The position numbers and the translations under genes were made by a program. 64,000 bases of DNA from Kwoniella bestiolae CBS 10118. Taxonomy: Eukaryota > Basidiomycota > Tremellomycetes > Tremellales > Cryptococcaceae. How positions within the stretch are numbered: position 1 is the stretch's first letter; each line of letters begins with the position of its first letter. Location of the stretch: positions 6,466,001 to 6,530,000 of the forward strand of contig NC_089241.1 of the NCBI RefSeq assembly GCF_000512585.2. The letters are read 5' to 3'. Below, piece after piece: positions 49,316-62,556 of this stretch. Below the pieces are notes generated by a model that was not told where the DNA came from, made no database searches, and worked only from the letters and a program-made list of their open reading frames with translations.

Positions 49316-51600
49316 TTACTGCCTCGCATGACTCGACACTCTACTGAGGATCTTGGTAATCTTACCCCCCGCCCTAGCATGTCCGAACTGCTCATGCAGC
49401 TCATTTAGCCTTATCCGCTCATCATCCGCCAAATCAACTTCATCTCTATCGGCTAGGGCCTCGTAAGTCGACCATTCATGATGCAAGTGCGGTGGAACAT
49501 GGGACGGGACTCTCTTGATTCCTTCAGCTCCAGCTCCGGAAGAAGTAACGGTAGCATGTTCAGCAGCGAGAGATTCAACTTTGGATAATCCACCTTCCTG
49601 TTCTGCAGGTTGACTTTCGATAGGTCTAACAGCTTCACCTTCGGGTTTGGTGTTTTCGACGTTGGCCTCTTCATCCTCTTGTTTTGACTGGGCCATCCTA
49701 GCAGCCATGATCATCGCCATGGTTCTCTCGGCGTCGGCAGCGTACTTGCATTTCGCTCTGATGGAAGCACCGTATTTGTAGAACAGGACTGTAAATGGAA
49801 TACAGGCTAGGGAGAGGAACCCTGGAAGGGCGACACCCCAATGAACACCGAGTTTGTCGAACATTTGTCGGGTGAAGAGTGGGAAGGCAGCCCCGAAGAG
49901 GGATCGAAGAACAGAGTTGGCAGCGAGGACCGATGCGGCGTAGATCTAAATCGGACAAATCACAAATGAGCATCCTGCTAGATACACTTAGATTTTGAGG
50001 GAGTGAGGCAGTTACTCACAGTGTAACTATCAACCAGGTATCCCAACACAGCCAAGAAAACAATGATAATACCCGTACCGAACGGTACACCAAAGATGAT
50101 CGGTGCGATCCAATGCACATCGGGACCGTCCGTAGCGGCGAATCCAGCAAGACCAACAACAAGTAATACACCTCCCCAGATGGCGGGGGGTAATCTGTCC
50201 TCGGGGTCGGCTCGGCCACCCTTCTTCTTAGCTACTTTGATGTACTGGGGGTTGACGTATACAATGGAGAGTAAGACCGCCACGAGAGTTCCGACGAGGA
50301 TACCCAAGAAGGCAAGACCACCGATACCGACGTTCCATCCATGACCTTGTTGGAAGACGATGGGGTAGGCTGCGAAGTTGAGGTAGAGGATACCGTAGAT
50401 GAGAGCCTGTGCAAGGATAATGAAACAGTCAGCTATGACACGAACGTTGTCAGGAATAAGAGTGATGCTCACAGTGTAAACAGTCAAGATAGAGACGATA
50501 GGCTCGTACCACAAGAACTTCCAGGGTCTAATCAAAGAAGTGACGAAAAGCGGTCCAACCTGAAGAGGCTTCTTGGCATCTCCTCTGAACCTATATACTT
50601 TTCCAGTAGCTTTCGACAGAGTCTCTGCACGTCTTCGTAATAAGAGGGGAGCATAGGTCTCCGACCCCCAGATAGCCACAATGATAAGCATGACACCGAC
50701 GAAGATGGTCAAATACCCCTCAACCCATCTCCATCCAGCCTTAAGACCCAAGAAACCACCAGTGATCGGCCCAAGGGATGGACCGAGGAAGGGCGCAGCT
50801 GAGAAGAGCGCCATACCCAGTCCTCGTTGGTTGGCATCCAGGACGTCGGAGATGGTCCCTCCAGCGTTGGCTAGTGGGGAAGAACCGAACAAGCCGGCCA
50901 GGAATCGGAAGACAAGGAGGGACCCGATGTTGGGTGAGCCGGCGGCGGCTCCGGACCAGACGGTGAGGAAGAAATAGGAGATGATGTAGGATGATCGACG
51001 GCCGAATACTTCGGAGAATGGAGCCCAGAAGAGAGGGCCAAATGCGAAGCCTGAGGGTGTGGGTACGATAGATCAGCCATAGTCCATTGAACAAGATATA
51101 GGAAAACAGAAAAGTGTTCGTATAAATGCAAATATGCTCCACGATGTATAGAGAGGTTAGATGCAGAGATAGACAAACTCACCAACAACAAACAAAGAAA
51201 CACCAGCAATGACCAATTCCAAACTCGCCCCAAACTCAACAACTATATCCTGAGCACCACCGGTATAAGCAGACGAAGAGAGCGCCACGGCAAGGGTCAA
51301 CCAAGAGACAATGGCGATGCACGTCCATTTATACACTGCTGGCCAATTCTGTGGGTCCTCCTTGTCACTAGATAACCAATCAACAATGTATGGATCTTCG
51401 TTGGTCCCACTACCAGGATACTTCTTTGCGATGATCTCCTCGAAGGGGGTGACGTAGGGCCTCCAAGGTCTTTTCTTGAGTGTGAACGAGGACATAGGCT
51501 TATCGCTCGCGATAGGGTTGGGTTTGGCCGGGGAAGAGGAGGAGGAGAAGTCCCCTATTTGGGTGGTGGTTGTTGATGAGGTTGACATTCTGTTTTCCAT
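49316..51600 (-). CDS. MFS transporter, DHA1 (drug:H+ antiporter/polyamine) type
   Basis: Exons (minus): 51600-51183, 51050-50473, 50406-50020, 49945-49316; phases 1, 0, 0 close; 670 residues. After a ~90-residue cytosolic N-terminus ([22 protein letters not shown]) come about 12 hydrophobic segments. Motif A reads [18 protein letters not shown], and the antiporter motif region is [12 protein letters not shown], as in fungal TPO/FLR-type proteins. The C-terminal ~150 residues are cytosolic and charged. An alternative start lies four codons downstream. Likely a plasma-membrane exporter; the substrate cannot be read from sequence. Confidence 0.9.
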
Positions 51601-52945
51601 TTGATCGTATGGATGAGGGCGTAGGAAAGGGTGGGAGGGAAATATGTATATGTATGTGGCCGAGGATCTTTTCGATGAGGGCGATTGTGATTACCAAGAC
51701 CAAGATCCGATGGGGATCAGAAATAGAACTACTAGAAGCTGAAAGGAATCGGGCGCCGCGTGAGTTTTTTATTTGTATCGGATTGGAGCGATGCGGTACT
51801 CGTAGTGCTTTTCGGGAATTGGATTTTCTGATCTAAAGATTTTTTCTTGTGATTCTGACCGAGCAATTGAATTGAATCAACGAATCGCTGGTTCTGACTT
51901 GAGATAGACAGAAAGAGGTAGATGCGAGGTACTGAGGTCCACGTATAGGGTAGTGAGAGAGGTGTGGGAGGTGGTTGTTTAGACACAAAGCAACTTTAAT
52001 TTTCGGGATATATCGTATGACAGGGCGTATGGTGTCCGTGTAATGTGATGCGGTGGGTTCTGGACCCGACTTTCTATGGATGTCGATCCACTGACTGCCT
52101 GATTGTTTGCCGAAAAATAACAAAGAAGAGAAGAAAGATGAAAAGATGAAAGATGAATCAATTCATATATGTACATGCAAAATTTCAATGCACAACCCAT
52201 GTCCCATCTCCAAGTTCGGGCATCTTTCATCTTACCCATCTTACAAATGATACATAATTGTTGTGTCATAAGAAATGACATGACATCTCACCGAGTGTAC
52301 CACTGCTACTTGCGGTTAAACAACCCGGGAGCCAGGCTGATTCAGGGTAAAACACCTCAAAAGACTTACGGCCGTCCGCTTTTTACGGAAATACAAAAAC
52401 AGAAACCAAAAAACAGTCAGTCAGTCACCACCTGCATGATGGTTTACGTTATCCTCGAACCCATTGGAATCTATGCTACCGTTATACACAACCTATGCGG
52501 TGTCCTCTCAGACGGGTCCACTCGCATCTCTCATACACGATCATGCTAAGATCTGCTCGATAAGCACAACCCTGCGGAGGCCGAAATTCAAATCATACAT
52601 ACATTCACATACAGAACTTACAAATATACAAGAACATCTCGTCCTCTCCTCAAAGTTAGCAGATACGCGACTGTACAAGCATATAACCGGTAAATCAGTT
52701 ATGATATGCACCCGTGTTTCCCTGTCCCCTATGCCTATCTTCATAACCTGAGTACAGTTGTTCAGATGTACCGCCAAAACAAAAACACCACAAATTCGTT
52801 CCGTCTTCTCTGTCCTGTACGAGTATACCGACTCCGGCTTCTTAATATTTTTTTTCCCGGTTGATAGGAAAGTCGCTTATCAACCACCCATTCTCGGTCA
52901 TTGACCATAAACAAAGGTTCCGGTGATCCTCATTCCCCAGCTCTC
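51601..52945. other. 1.3-kb intergenic region, no gene seen
   Basis: It contains the promoter of the MFS gene on the left and the 3' region of the Zn2Cys6 gene on the right, including a T10 tract at 52846-52855. The frames present are short and have no splice context or homology. Confidence 0.45.
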
Positions 52946-55900
52946 TTACCAAGCTTCCGCTCCTACGTCTCCACTATCCGGTAAGACGTATTGGTCGAAT
53001 GTCTGATTACCCGCTGTGGGCAGGAAGAGATTGGCGAGTCTGATAAAATCGCCCATCAAGGTGTCAGCACTGCTAGTAGGACCAATAGTAAACCGATGTG
53101 AACAATGTACTCACTCCGGTGGCAAGAACAACGAATCAGATCCATCAGCAGGTAATCCAAGATCCGTGACGTTCTATGACATATTCCAAACAAACAGATT
53201 AGTTAAATCCCCTGCCACACCGAGAAAGATAAACCCACGCCATCCTGCAACCAAACAGGCAAAGCGGAAGGACTGAATTCAGTAGGCCAATTGAATCCCT
53301 CCAATCCAGTCATATCCCACATTTGATCCGTGACTCCTCCAAACATCTCATTGTTACCATTATTGGTAGTATCTAGCCCATCGAAGGAAGGAAGGGACAA
53401 CAGGCTCTGTAATCCCCCATCCAGATCTCCTATAGCATTGAGGTGATTGTTGTTGTTGTTCGAGGGATGATAAGGTAATGTCTGCCCCTGATGGTTCTGT
53501 CCAGCTGAGATCGATAATCTCGGTGTACCGGGCATGGTCGACATCGCGCCTGTCTTTCGGCGGAAGTTGGATAACATCAATCGGAGTGTTAGGGCGTACC
53601 TCTCTGCGAAACATTCCGCGGAGAGTAAGTGGGCAAGTTGCGATACTTGGGAGATGAGGAATGGGAGTGGGACGGCAGTGGGGTATAGCATCGCGCTGTG
53701 GATTGAGAGCAACAATCAGCTTGATTTTCAATGACGTGTCCTCGGCTGATGATTATCCTAGGAGTGGGAGCAAGGGTGGCGGTATGTAGCTCCACTCACA
53801 TCTTCAACAAGAATACTGCAGCAAAAGCGACCGAAACAAGCTGATCATGCGTAGCGTACTTGAGGTGTTTCCGGAAGTTATCATGTTTGAGGAAGATCTC
53901 GAGACATCTGAACGATGCGTCTTTCGCCTGGAACGCAAGTTCACGTTGATCCGGTGCGAGCTATAGGCAATATGAAAACCATTAGCCCGCTCGGTTTCTC
54001 AACCGTGATGAAGTGATCCAACCCACCTTATCCCATTGGACCCCTCTAAGCGCCACACAAACCGTCCAAAGTTGCGCATAGCACAATTCCGTCTCCAGCA
54101 ACTTGACCAATACGTCCTCATCGTCATACCGCTTCCTATGCATGGCATACCATTCTTTATACCACGAGTTCAAATCTGATAACATCCTTTTAACGAATGA
54201 TATAGTTGCAGAATCGATTTTACCATGCAGTGGAGTGAGATGTTCGAGGATCCGGACTGATGGTGATTTTACCTGATCAGTTTGACAATCTCGTATAAAG
54301 GGAGAAGTAGGAAGGGAAACAATGACTCACTTCGTAAATTGACGAGCTCAACTCCTGCTACTAGTCTTATATCTGTTTCTGACGCCATGGGGTGCGATCT
54401 GAGATAGAATCGCGTGTATCAGTATTCAAGTTTTCGTCGTATCACAATGCACGAGGTCGACTCACAGTAGCTCCCTTGCACCTTTCACCGAAGAGTCATC
54501 TCTTAATAATAATGGTTTACCAGTACCCAAACTGACACTGAACATGGGGGAAGATCTGTCAGTGCCGATGCCTTTACCAACGGATGTTACCTGCTTAGTA
54601 TAAACAGCACGTACAGGTGTTCATGCATGTAGCAATTCAGCCATATCCTCGCAGATACCACTATTCCCAACCAAGATATATCAGCTACGATGTCTGCTCG
54701 ACACGAACTTCTCAGCCAGCTCACCTAGATCCCGCTCATCAACCTCAGAGCGCGCTTCATCCTTATTAGCCAATCTATCCAACGCTCGATGAAGATTCAT
54801 ATCCAATCCCATACGAAGGGCGTGGCTGGAGTATATATGGTGTTAGCAATGACCTGCGAGTGTCTAGTTGATCGCAACACCTTTGTTTGGACCGTCGAAG
54901 GACAATTAAAATAGAAGGGTGAAGTGGCATCTTGAGATCGACGACCCACTCACCCACAAGGCAACCAACCATTCTGACTCCACACACTCAAAATCAACAT
55001 CGCCATAACAGCTTCCTTCCGTACGATAGGTCCAAACAACGTTGATCTCGCTATACCCTGAGCTTCTTCAAGACATCTTTGGAAGGTCTGACCTAGGGGA
55101 CCTGATTTAGGAAAACAAATCATGGTCAGCCGATACCTCTCAAGGATGGACAGCGAGAAGAGCACATAACTCACCATTACCCGCTCTGATCTTAGCCGCC
55201 ACCGCTAGGAGAGCTATTCCATGAATGACAAATCAGCATTCCCCCTACTGATCCACCCAACCCCATGTCATGAAAGAGGGGGGAACACAGCAAACTCACC
55301 ATCAGTCGAGAACGGCGTCCTAGCAATAAAAGTCTCATACGTATCATAACTCTTATCCCAAAGGGGCACGAAATAATGACACCCCCTAAAAAAGATATCC
55401 CACAACTCCCTCGCTTCCTCCTCACTCACCAGTCCCTTGGTGACCACGTCGGGAAACGGGTTGCGCGGTGTCGGATCAGGTCGTTTCTTCTTTTTCACTC
55501 TGAGCGACATCGACATAGATTTCAAGTCAAGGTTCGGATCGATCAATACCCTCTTTCTCTTCCTTGATCTACCTCTCTCCCCATCCTCATCCCCTTCAAC
55601 CTGGTCTACATTCGTTAGGATGTCCTTGGTATCTTCCTCTTCTGCTTCTAGCTGGTTCTCCGGAGAGGTCTTGGCAATTTGGTCGGCAGCGTTGGCGAGG
55701 GCCTGGAGGGCCTGGATGGGGGCGGTGAGAGTTTCGCGGGGGAGGGCGCTGGAAGAGGTGGCAGAGTGGGAGGAGGAGGATCGCGAGGAATGGCGAGATC
55801 TCGAGGGAGAGGGAGGCGCGGATGGGAGAGGGATGACGCCGTATGTGCCGAATTGGTGCGCCTGTAAGGATTGATTGAGGGTCAGTATCGCTCGATAGGA

Positions 55901-57341
55901 ATCAGTCTCAATCCGGACATATGGCTTGAACACGAGGTAATTTGGATCTGAAGGGAAGAAGTGGATGTTTGGGTATATCGGAGACCAGAGATGAGATGCT
56001 AGTCACATAACTCACAGGAGGAGCAAACCCAGGCAATTTGGGGAAATCCCTCTTCCCCGGCGTAGGCAGCTGATTCCCAGAGGTCGACATCGACAACGAT
56101 CTACCACTGGCAGTATTCTGGGGCGACTGAAGCCTATTCCCATTGCCACTAGCTGTAAACGCCTGCAGTATGATATCTTCCTGTCGTACACTAGCATTAT
56201 CATGGCCATTCCCCTGATTCTGATTGAAGATCGACGGAGGGGATACAGAAGAAGGGAATATACTTGACGTAGCTATTGCTGTGGGATGATGATGTTCACC
56301 AAAATTCGGTAATGAGGAGGTACTAGGTGTGGGGAGTGAGCCCTGGTTGGAATTTTGATTAGGTAAGAGTTGGAGGATCTGTTGAAGGACATTTTGAATT
56401 TGATCTTGACTCTGCGTCAATGATTTGACAGTCCTCTCTAGATTGTTGATCTTCTCCCTTTCGGTGTCGTTCCCATGCCCCATCCCCTCCGAACTTTGAT
56501 AATGACCTTGATTCTGATTCTGGTTTTGCGGCTGAGACTGGTTGATACTCCCATTCCTATTCCTGGTCCCCGTTCCTTTCTCCGAAGGTTTCTCAAAGAC
56601 ACATTGCGTGCCGTTCAGCAGACATCTCCTACAGCTACTTTCCGATCCGGTGGGATCGAATTCGCACCTGTTCTTACCCCTCCGACAGGCCACACAGGCT
56701 TTGGAACCTCTCTTAGCTGTTGGTCCTGAACTGGGGAAAATCTTGTTCGAACTTCCATTATTATTGTTATTATTGCTGTTGGATCCATGTGGTGGTGGGT
56801 GAGTTATCTGTTGTTGTTGTTGATTGTTGTACCTCGCTTTTGAGGAAGAAGAAGAGGATGAGGGATATCGATTATCATTGTTCCATCCTCTATCTTTTTC
56901 TACCCCTGCACCTCCTAGTGATGTTGGAGGAAGAGCAGGCCAGTTCTGCGTCTGGGCATGACTGAAGCTATCTGATCTACCCCCAGCACCGTTATGGTAC
57001 ATGTCTAGCGTATCAGAGTAGTTCGAAGTGGAGATTGAACTTGTCAGGGTCGGTCTTCTACCAGTGTTTGAAGGTGGCGAGGGGCCGTATTGATCTAACA
57101 ACCCGCCAGTACCGGTAGGGGTATTACTGGGATATCTAGTGAGATAGGCTGGGACGAGTGGTGAGGGCTGTTGGTTGATCGATGAGTGAGGCGATGTACC
57201 GCTTCCTCCTGTAGCTGTACCGGTACCGGGGCCGGTGCCAGGTATGGTCTGAGGGGAAGTGTGGAATGGGGATGGTGTAGAGTTGTGGGTGGTATATGGT
57301 TTGGCAGAAGTCGTGGTGGAGTTGTAATTTGATGAGTCCAT
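52946..57341 (-). CDS. Zn2Cys6 transcription factor with fungal-specific middle domain
   Basis: Exons (minus): 57341-56016, 55861-55300, 55213-55175, 55101-54954, 54825-54725, 54660-54615, 54555-54466, 54398-54331 or 54344, 54272-54027, 53960-53800, 53695-53239, 53173-53115, 53039-52946; about 1127 residues. A C-x2-C-x6-C-x10-C-x2-C-x6-C cluster (CVACRRGKNRC, then CRRCLLNGTQC) lies at about 215-250, followed by a coiled coil (INNLERTVKSLTQ). The middle-homology region runs from LPGFAPP and FGTYGVIPLP through SVSLGTGKPLLLRDDSS to LNSWYKEWYAMH. Long Asn/Ser/Gly-rich tracts flank it. One junction (exon 8/9) does not phase with its strongest sites; see findings. Probably a nuclear regulator; target genes unknown. 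Confidence 0.87.
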
Positions 57342-58111
57342 ATGGAAGGAAATAATTACGGTTTTGCTTTAGACACCCAACAAGAGCGATAAAGGTGTAT
57401 CCCTTGTTGTGAGGATGTGTTGGGTAGGGACAGTTGTAGTTTTGTGATCGCTCACATGAGAGGAGTCGTACTATATATCCCTTCCCCGGCTCTTTTTCGG
57501 CTATTATTATCAAGCGAGTGAGTGGGTGGGTGTGATCGAGTGGTCGTGACTTTGGTTCAGTTGGTGTTGCTTGTCGATAAGAGGGGGAAATGTGAACGAT
57601 ACACTGTACGCTAGACTATCAAGAGGGGTTCTGAGCCATGTATGGTGGTACTACCTAGGTTTCCCAATTCACCATCTCATCAATTAATAGCATTACTCGA
57701 TAATCTCGTTCCTCTCTCTCCCTCTATCTCTAATGATGGGACCCACACTGGGCTCATGTGCTCCTCCGGGGAAACTACCATGTGGTAACACCATCAAAAA
57801 GTGGGGGGAATCTCCGGTGATCATTTCGGGATTACGAGCAATGTGGCACCACTTTCATGTTGATCCTTTTGTTGATAGCCCCTGCGTTCCTGATGTGAAT
57901 GACGTCAATCACTCTGTTGCTACTGTGTTGCTGATGTCACCTGTCAAAGTCAAACGTTCATGAGCAGGGGGAGATAAACAAATCACGAGTATATAAGATA
58001 ACAATCCACTCATTCTTTATTCCCTTTCCTTTCTATTTCTCAACAACATCAACAACTTTGCCACTCACTTACTTACTACATCCATCACACACAAATATAT
58101 CCATTCACACA
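57342..58111. promoter_or_regulatory. divergent promoter region, Zn2Cys6 factor/CsbD-like gene
   Basis: On the CsbD-like side there is AGGGGG (57966-57971, STRE-like core) and a TATA motif (GTATATAAG, about 57990-57998), followed by a CT/CA-rich leader. This fits stress-inducible expression. A CTCTCTCTC tract occurs near 57712-57723. Confidence 0.45.
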
Positions 58112-58685
58112 ATGTCCAACGAACCCTCCAAGACTAACGGTCAAGTAAGTATCCTCTCTCCCTCTCCCCCTCGTCTATCCTAATACAAGGAGAAAGGCAT
58201 CTTGACATTTCCGAGCTGATGTTATCCCTTTTATTATAGGTAAACTCCCTCGTAGGATCCGCCAAGGTCCTCGTAGGCAACACCATCGAAGCTGCCTACT
58301 CTGCCGTTGGAGGATCAACCGAACCCTCCTCATGGACCACTGCCGGTCAAAAGCAACATGATCAAGGTGAAGCTGAGATCACAGCTGCCAAAGCCCAAGG
58401 ATACGTCGAGGGGTGAGTGCACAGCTCTGGTACATCCAGAACACAAAATCCATCAGATCAGAGCTGACCTAGTTTTATCTCATATCGCAGTGTCGGAGAC
58501 AGACTCGAGGGTAAGAAAGATTCCATCGTAGGAGCCATCACTGGCGATAAGACCCAACAGACCTCTGGGAACCTTCAACATGATAAGGGTGAGGCTCAGA
58601 TGGAAGTCAACAAGCGTGAGTGGACAGTATCATTCTACAATATCACGTTTGCTGATATCTGAATTTACAAATAGCTTCTCAATAA
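58112..58685 (+). CDS. CsbD-like small hydrophilic stress protein
   Basis: Exons: 58112-58144, 58240-58412, 58491-58615, 58675-58685; phases 0, 2, 1 close; 113 residues. Motifs are [55 protein letters not shown] and [13 protein letters not shown], the repeated helix pattern of CsbD-like proteins (in fungi also annotated as mismatched-base-pair/cruciform DNA-binding). It is hydrophilic, without signal peptide or membrane segment. The last coding exon is only 11 nt. A STRE-like element and TATA lie upstream, so stress induction is likely. Confidence 0.85.
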
Positions 58686-59027
58686 ATCGTATCCATCCAT
58701 TCTTGAGTTGAGGTCGAGTAGTTTATCCTTTGCGATCTGTAGCTTTCTGTACCAATTATACGAGTAGAGATGAATCATTTTAATGGTACAATATCTGCTA
58801 TCGTCTTGCTTCAAGTGCATCTCAATGTTGATATTTCCCTAGGTGTATTCCTGAGCGTACAAATTCCATCTATATACGTTACGCAAGATATTCTAATCCC
58901 AAGAAAAGGTAATACAAATCACCTCAATTCCACCTCAAGTATCTAAGCCATGCTAATCAACACCTAACATCTATTCAACAAACCACTCTTCCCTCCTATC
59001 CCATCATATGGTCGAAACTCACCGCCC
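58686..59027. other. convergent intergenic region
   Basis: These 342 bp lie between the CsbD-like stop and the stop of the SAP-like gene. No gene was seen. Confidence 0.4.
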
Positions 59028-61286
59028 TCACCTCGGACTCTCCCAAATCCCATTCTCCGCATTCCCCGAATCGACCATCCCAAACGACACCGGAATATCT
59101 CCAAATCTCCTATCATTATACCTCTCAGTCCCAAGCAACGTCCTATGCGACGGCGTAGGCACTTCTACCGTCCTCTCCATCATCCTCTCCCTCTCCCCTT
59201 CTTTGCCTGATGCATGTATTCCATCATCATCAAAATCCAATCCATCATCATCCCCCTCGACCTGGTCTGCTCCCTGTAACCCATGCATGGCCACATGCAT
59301 ATAATCCGCCGAGGCCGACCTAATCTTGTTTCCTAGCACGTAGCCTTCCTCCGGTTCAGGTAGGTTCAAGGGAAACATCGATCTGGGTGGGGTCTTCTCC
59401 CCATGGATCGCATTGGCTGACCGAGGACGAGGGGGCGGACTGAGTCCTCTGGATCCGACTCTCATTCTGGGTAACTCCGATTCTGCCCTTGAGTTCCTGG
59501 AGATCAAGAGGGGAGGAGCGAGGAGAGAAGAAGTAGATGAAGTGGATGTTTTCCTTTGATGCGTGTGCGATGACGAAGGTTCCCTCTGGTGCTGAGAGGG
59601 AACAGGCAATTTACCAGGTGTGCCTAGCCCACTTAATCTGGGTATGGGGCGGATAGTCGGAAAATTCAGCTGTCCTCCTGGAGAGATCAACCTGTGTGAA
59701 TGGGGGTTGGACGACTCGTCCATCTCATCTATTCTCGCCAGATCCGTCACCTCTGCCAACCTGCTTCCAGTGGGATCTGATGTGAATGCAGGTGGTGGGG
59801 GGTGAGCGAGCGGAGTGGACGTTGAAGGAATGATTCGTCCAGGTGTGAACCTGTCCGAAGACCCGGATATACTCCTCTCCATTGTTGGTGAGATTGGTCG
59901 ATGGGCGGGAGGTTCAGGCGTAGTAGAGAACTGAGGTATCATCCCTCTACTGATCGGTGTTCTCTGTCCCTCATCCTCCAGATCAGATAATTCCGAATCA
60001 CTCTGATTCTGGGTATTCTGGCCTTCCCAGTCATTCGGTAATCTGGGGGTCTGCGAGTTGTCGGGAACAGTCCCCTGCCTCGAGGGCGAGGGGGTACGAG
60101 GGATCAGACTGGATTGCGAATGGGCAGGTAAAGGAGTTAACGATGGATTCGCGAAATAGTCTGCACCGAATGCCGATGCTTTTTGGGGAGAGGGTGTACG
60201 TGGTGGGATCGATACTGGTACGGTAGAGGACGAGGGTATGATAGAAGGGGGATATTCGTTCAAAGGCGTATCATCACCAGGCTTTGATCCATTAAATCTC
60301 ACTCGCTTGGCTTCGTTTCGCTCGTGTTCGTCTTCTTCTGATTCCAAGCCGTCGATGGTACTTGACAAAGGGTGTTGTCGTCGTTTACCCAAAATGGGGA
60401 TCGTGGGAGGTTGAGAGACAGAACGATTCTGCCAAGGCGACCACGTTCTACTTCCACCTTCACTCGATGGTCCCGCTTGCTGTTGGTTCCTTATCTGCTG
60501 CATCTCTATCCGAAGCCTTTCCATCTGATCGTTGAGGTTCTTCTCCAGTGCGTCAAGTTTGGCTTGCCACCGTGCGTCATTGGCAGAGAGAAGCGCTTCG
60601 ACCTGTGAGAGTGATGCAGGATGCGATTGGGATGAAGAAGATGTCGGTGGAGTAGGCAGAGAGGTCGGAGGTCGATCAGTGGGGGGTACGATAACTTGTG
60701 ATCGTTGGGGTTGACCAGGTACTTGAGGGGTGATGTTAGGTGATTCGAAAGGTATCACATCTATACTCCTACTTGGTCCAGCTTCACTGGGTTTCTCGGG
60801 AACAGCTGCCGCTCCTTTCTTCTGCTTTGCGATGACGGGATCCCTTTCAGCTGGTTTTCTAATTGCCCCAGAGGCAGAAACCACCCTCCCTTTCACTGGT
60901 CTACTGACAGGTACATTCTTATATCGATTCTCAAGCTTACCTACATTCACACTATGTGGTCGAGCCGGTGCAGGTACTGAAATGGCTTTGTCTTTCTCCT
61001 TTTCTAGTATTTGGGTCGGATGGGCGGATAGGTATTGGGGAGAAGCAAAGTATTCGACCAGGGAGTCGATTAGGATCGAGTTGGTACCGTTCGCTCCTTT
61101 TAGGTTATGTATCTGGCGTAGGCAGAATTTAAGTCATTGGAAAAAAATCAAGAAGTAAGGGGGATTAGAGAGAAGGGGTCGTGATAAAGAGAGAAGTGAT
61201 CGATTACTCACTTTAAATAGGTTCTGGAGATTTGCTCTCCTCAATCCCTTGAGCTCTTCTCGTGTGTATGGCCTAATATTGGCCAT
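59028..61286 (-). CDS. SAP-like N-terminus with long disordered region, function unknown
   Basis: Exons (minus): 61286-61212 and 61112-59028, phase 0; 719 residues. Residues 1-45 (RPYTREELKGLRRANLQNLF, then HNLKGANGTNSILIDSLVEYF) resemble a SAP helix-extended-helix, used for DNA or RNA binding. A coiled coil lies at about 155-190 (WQAKLDALEKNLNDQMERL). The rest is Ser/Pro/Arg-rich. A conserved-looking C-terminal motif reads TLLGTERYNDRRFGDIPVSF. Possibly a chromatin- or spindle-associated protein, but I recognise no family, so the function is open. Confidence 0.72.
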
Positions 61287-62069
61287 TGTGTATGATTGCC
61301 TTTCACCTTGATAGGAATGCGATGATCGTGTGTGGTGGATGGATAGGAGTGAGATGGTATGATGTTATTGACCTTGATAGTACGAAATGACGGTTGATTG
61401 GGGTACTCTACTTGAATATGATTTTGATACTTAGGTGGCGAGCAGAGTATGTATTGTGATTCGACTTTCGGCGTGCACTCCCCAATGGTTCATGAGTTGT
61501 GGTCTAGTCGTATGTATATGATACTGATACTGTTGGTGTAAATTATGATGATGAGCTCAAGGTGCGAAGTGGTATAGATATAATTAAGAGTATCAATGAT
61601 TAAATGAACGTTTGTTGACATTTAATGTTATTTTGATTGTTTGTGTTTGTCACTACACTTGTTTGTTTGGTTGTTTTGCTCCATGAGTGTACTTGACTTG
61701 TGCCATTACAAATTTCCTAATCACCCGTCTCTAAATGTTTAGGATTATTTGTAATCCCACACACCCTGGTCAAGCTGATGTCATGTTCACCTCCACTATT
61801 GTTGCAACTGTCTCGCAATAGCAACGTCGATGAGTCTCTGTCTGCTAGATGACAAGCAACTGCTTAGAGATAAGGCATAATCATCATCATGACAAGTCCG
61901 CTGTCGCATATCACTCAGGTACAGCATGGCATCCTCATTGTCCTTCTACACCACCCATAAATCAGATCACCCGAACAAATGAAAACGATTAATATTGAAA
62001 AAACCTAACATAATGAGTAACCCGTATCATTCCTTCTTCTACACACTCTCATTCATTAATTCATATAGA
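61287..62069. other. intergenic region upstream of the SAP-like gene
   Basis: It holds the promoter of the SAP-like gene on the minus strand and the 3' end of the small gene to the right. TGTTTGT/GTTTG repeats occur around 61638-61676. No coding frame was supported. Confidence 0.4.
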
Positions 62070-62556
62070 TCACTCGACAATACTAATCCAAGTCTCCTCT
62101 GTACCCTTCCAATTCCACAATTGGACCCAGCAGTTCGAAGTCATATATCCCAATATCTCATCGATGACTGCCGTTCGAAGGTCCAGGTCTCGTAATTCAG
62201 CGATGAAGTCGCCTAGTTCCATCATCTATGATTAGGCGAAGGCCGAGGGGAAAGAAATGAAAGCGAAGGGTGTTCCATGGCGATATCACAGGATATGATG
62301 TGAATGATGGGGCGGTACCACGAGGTGTATGGTACGGGAATGGAGGGACACAAGGGAATTTCATTCATGAGTCAACAAAAATCCGACATTAGACTTGGCC
62401 AAAAGGAAGAGAACCCCAACCTACCTTGGAGTCCTGTTGACCCAACAGCTCGTACGCATCCTGAGCCAACGAAGGTATACTCTCCCTTTCCTCCTCTGTT
62501 GCGGGTGGTGAGGGCGGCGATTCGTAGGTTGTGTATCCGGATGTTATGGATGCCAT
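62070..62556 (-). CDS. small gene of unknown function, 95 residues
   Basis: Exons (minus): 62556-62425 and 62225-62070, phase 0; 95 residues, with a 199-nt intron that is long for this locus. The N-terminus is Ser/Pro/Glu-rich (MASITSGYTTYESPPSPP); the second exon looks helical and ordered (MELGDFIAELRDLDLRTAV, then DEILGYMTS and WVQLWNWKG). Clean donor (gtaggt) and acceptor (atag). No family was recognised; size and helix content would fit a small complex subunit, but that is a guess. Confidence 0.55.

Noticed and set aside
55437..55874. 145-residue plus-strand frame
   Set aside because: It is antisense to exon 2 of the Zn2Cys6 factor; the Glu/Trp/Arg-rich composition is the mirror of its Ser-rich tract.
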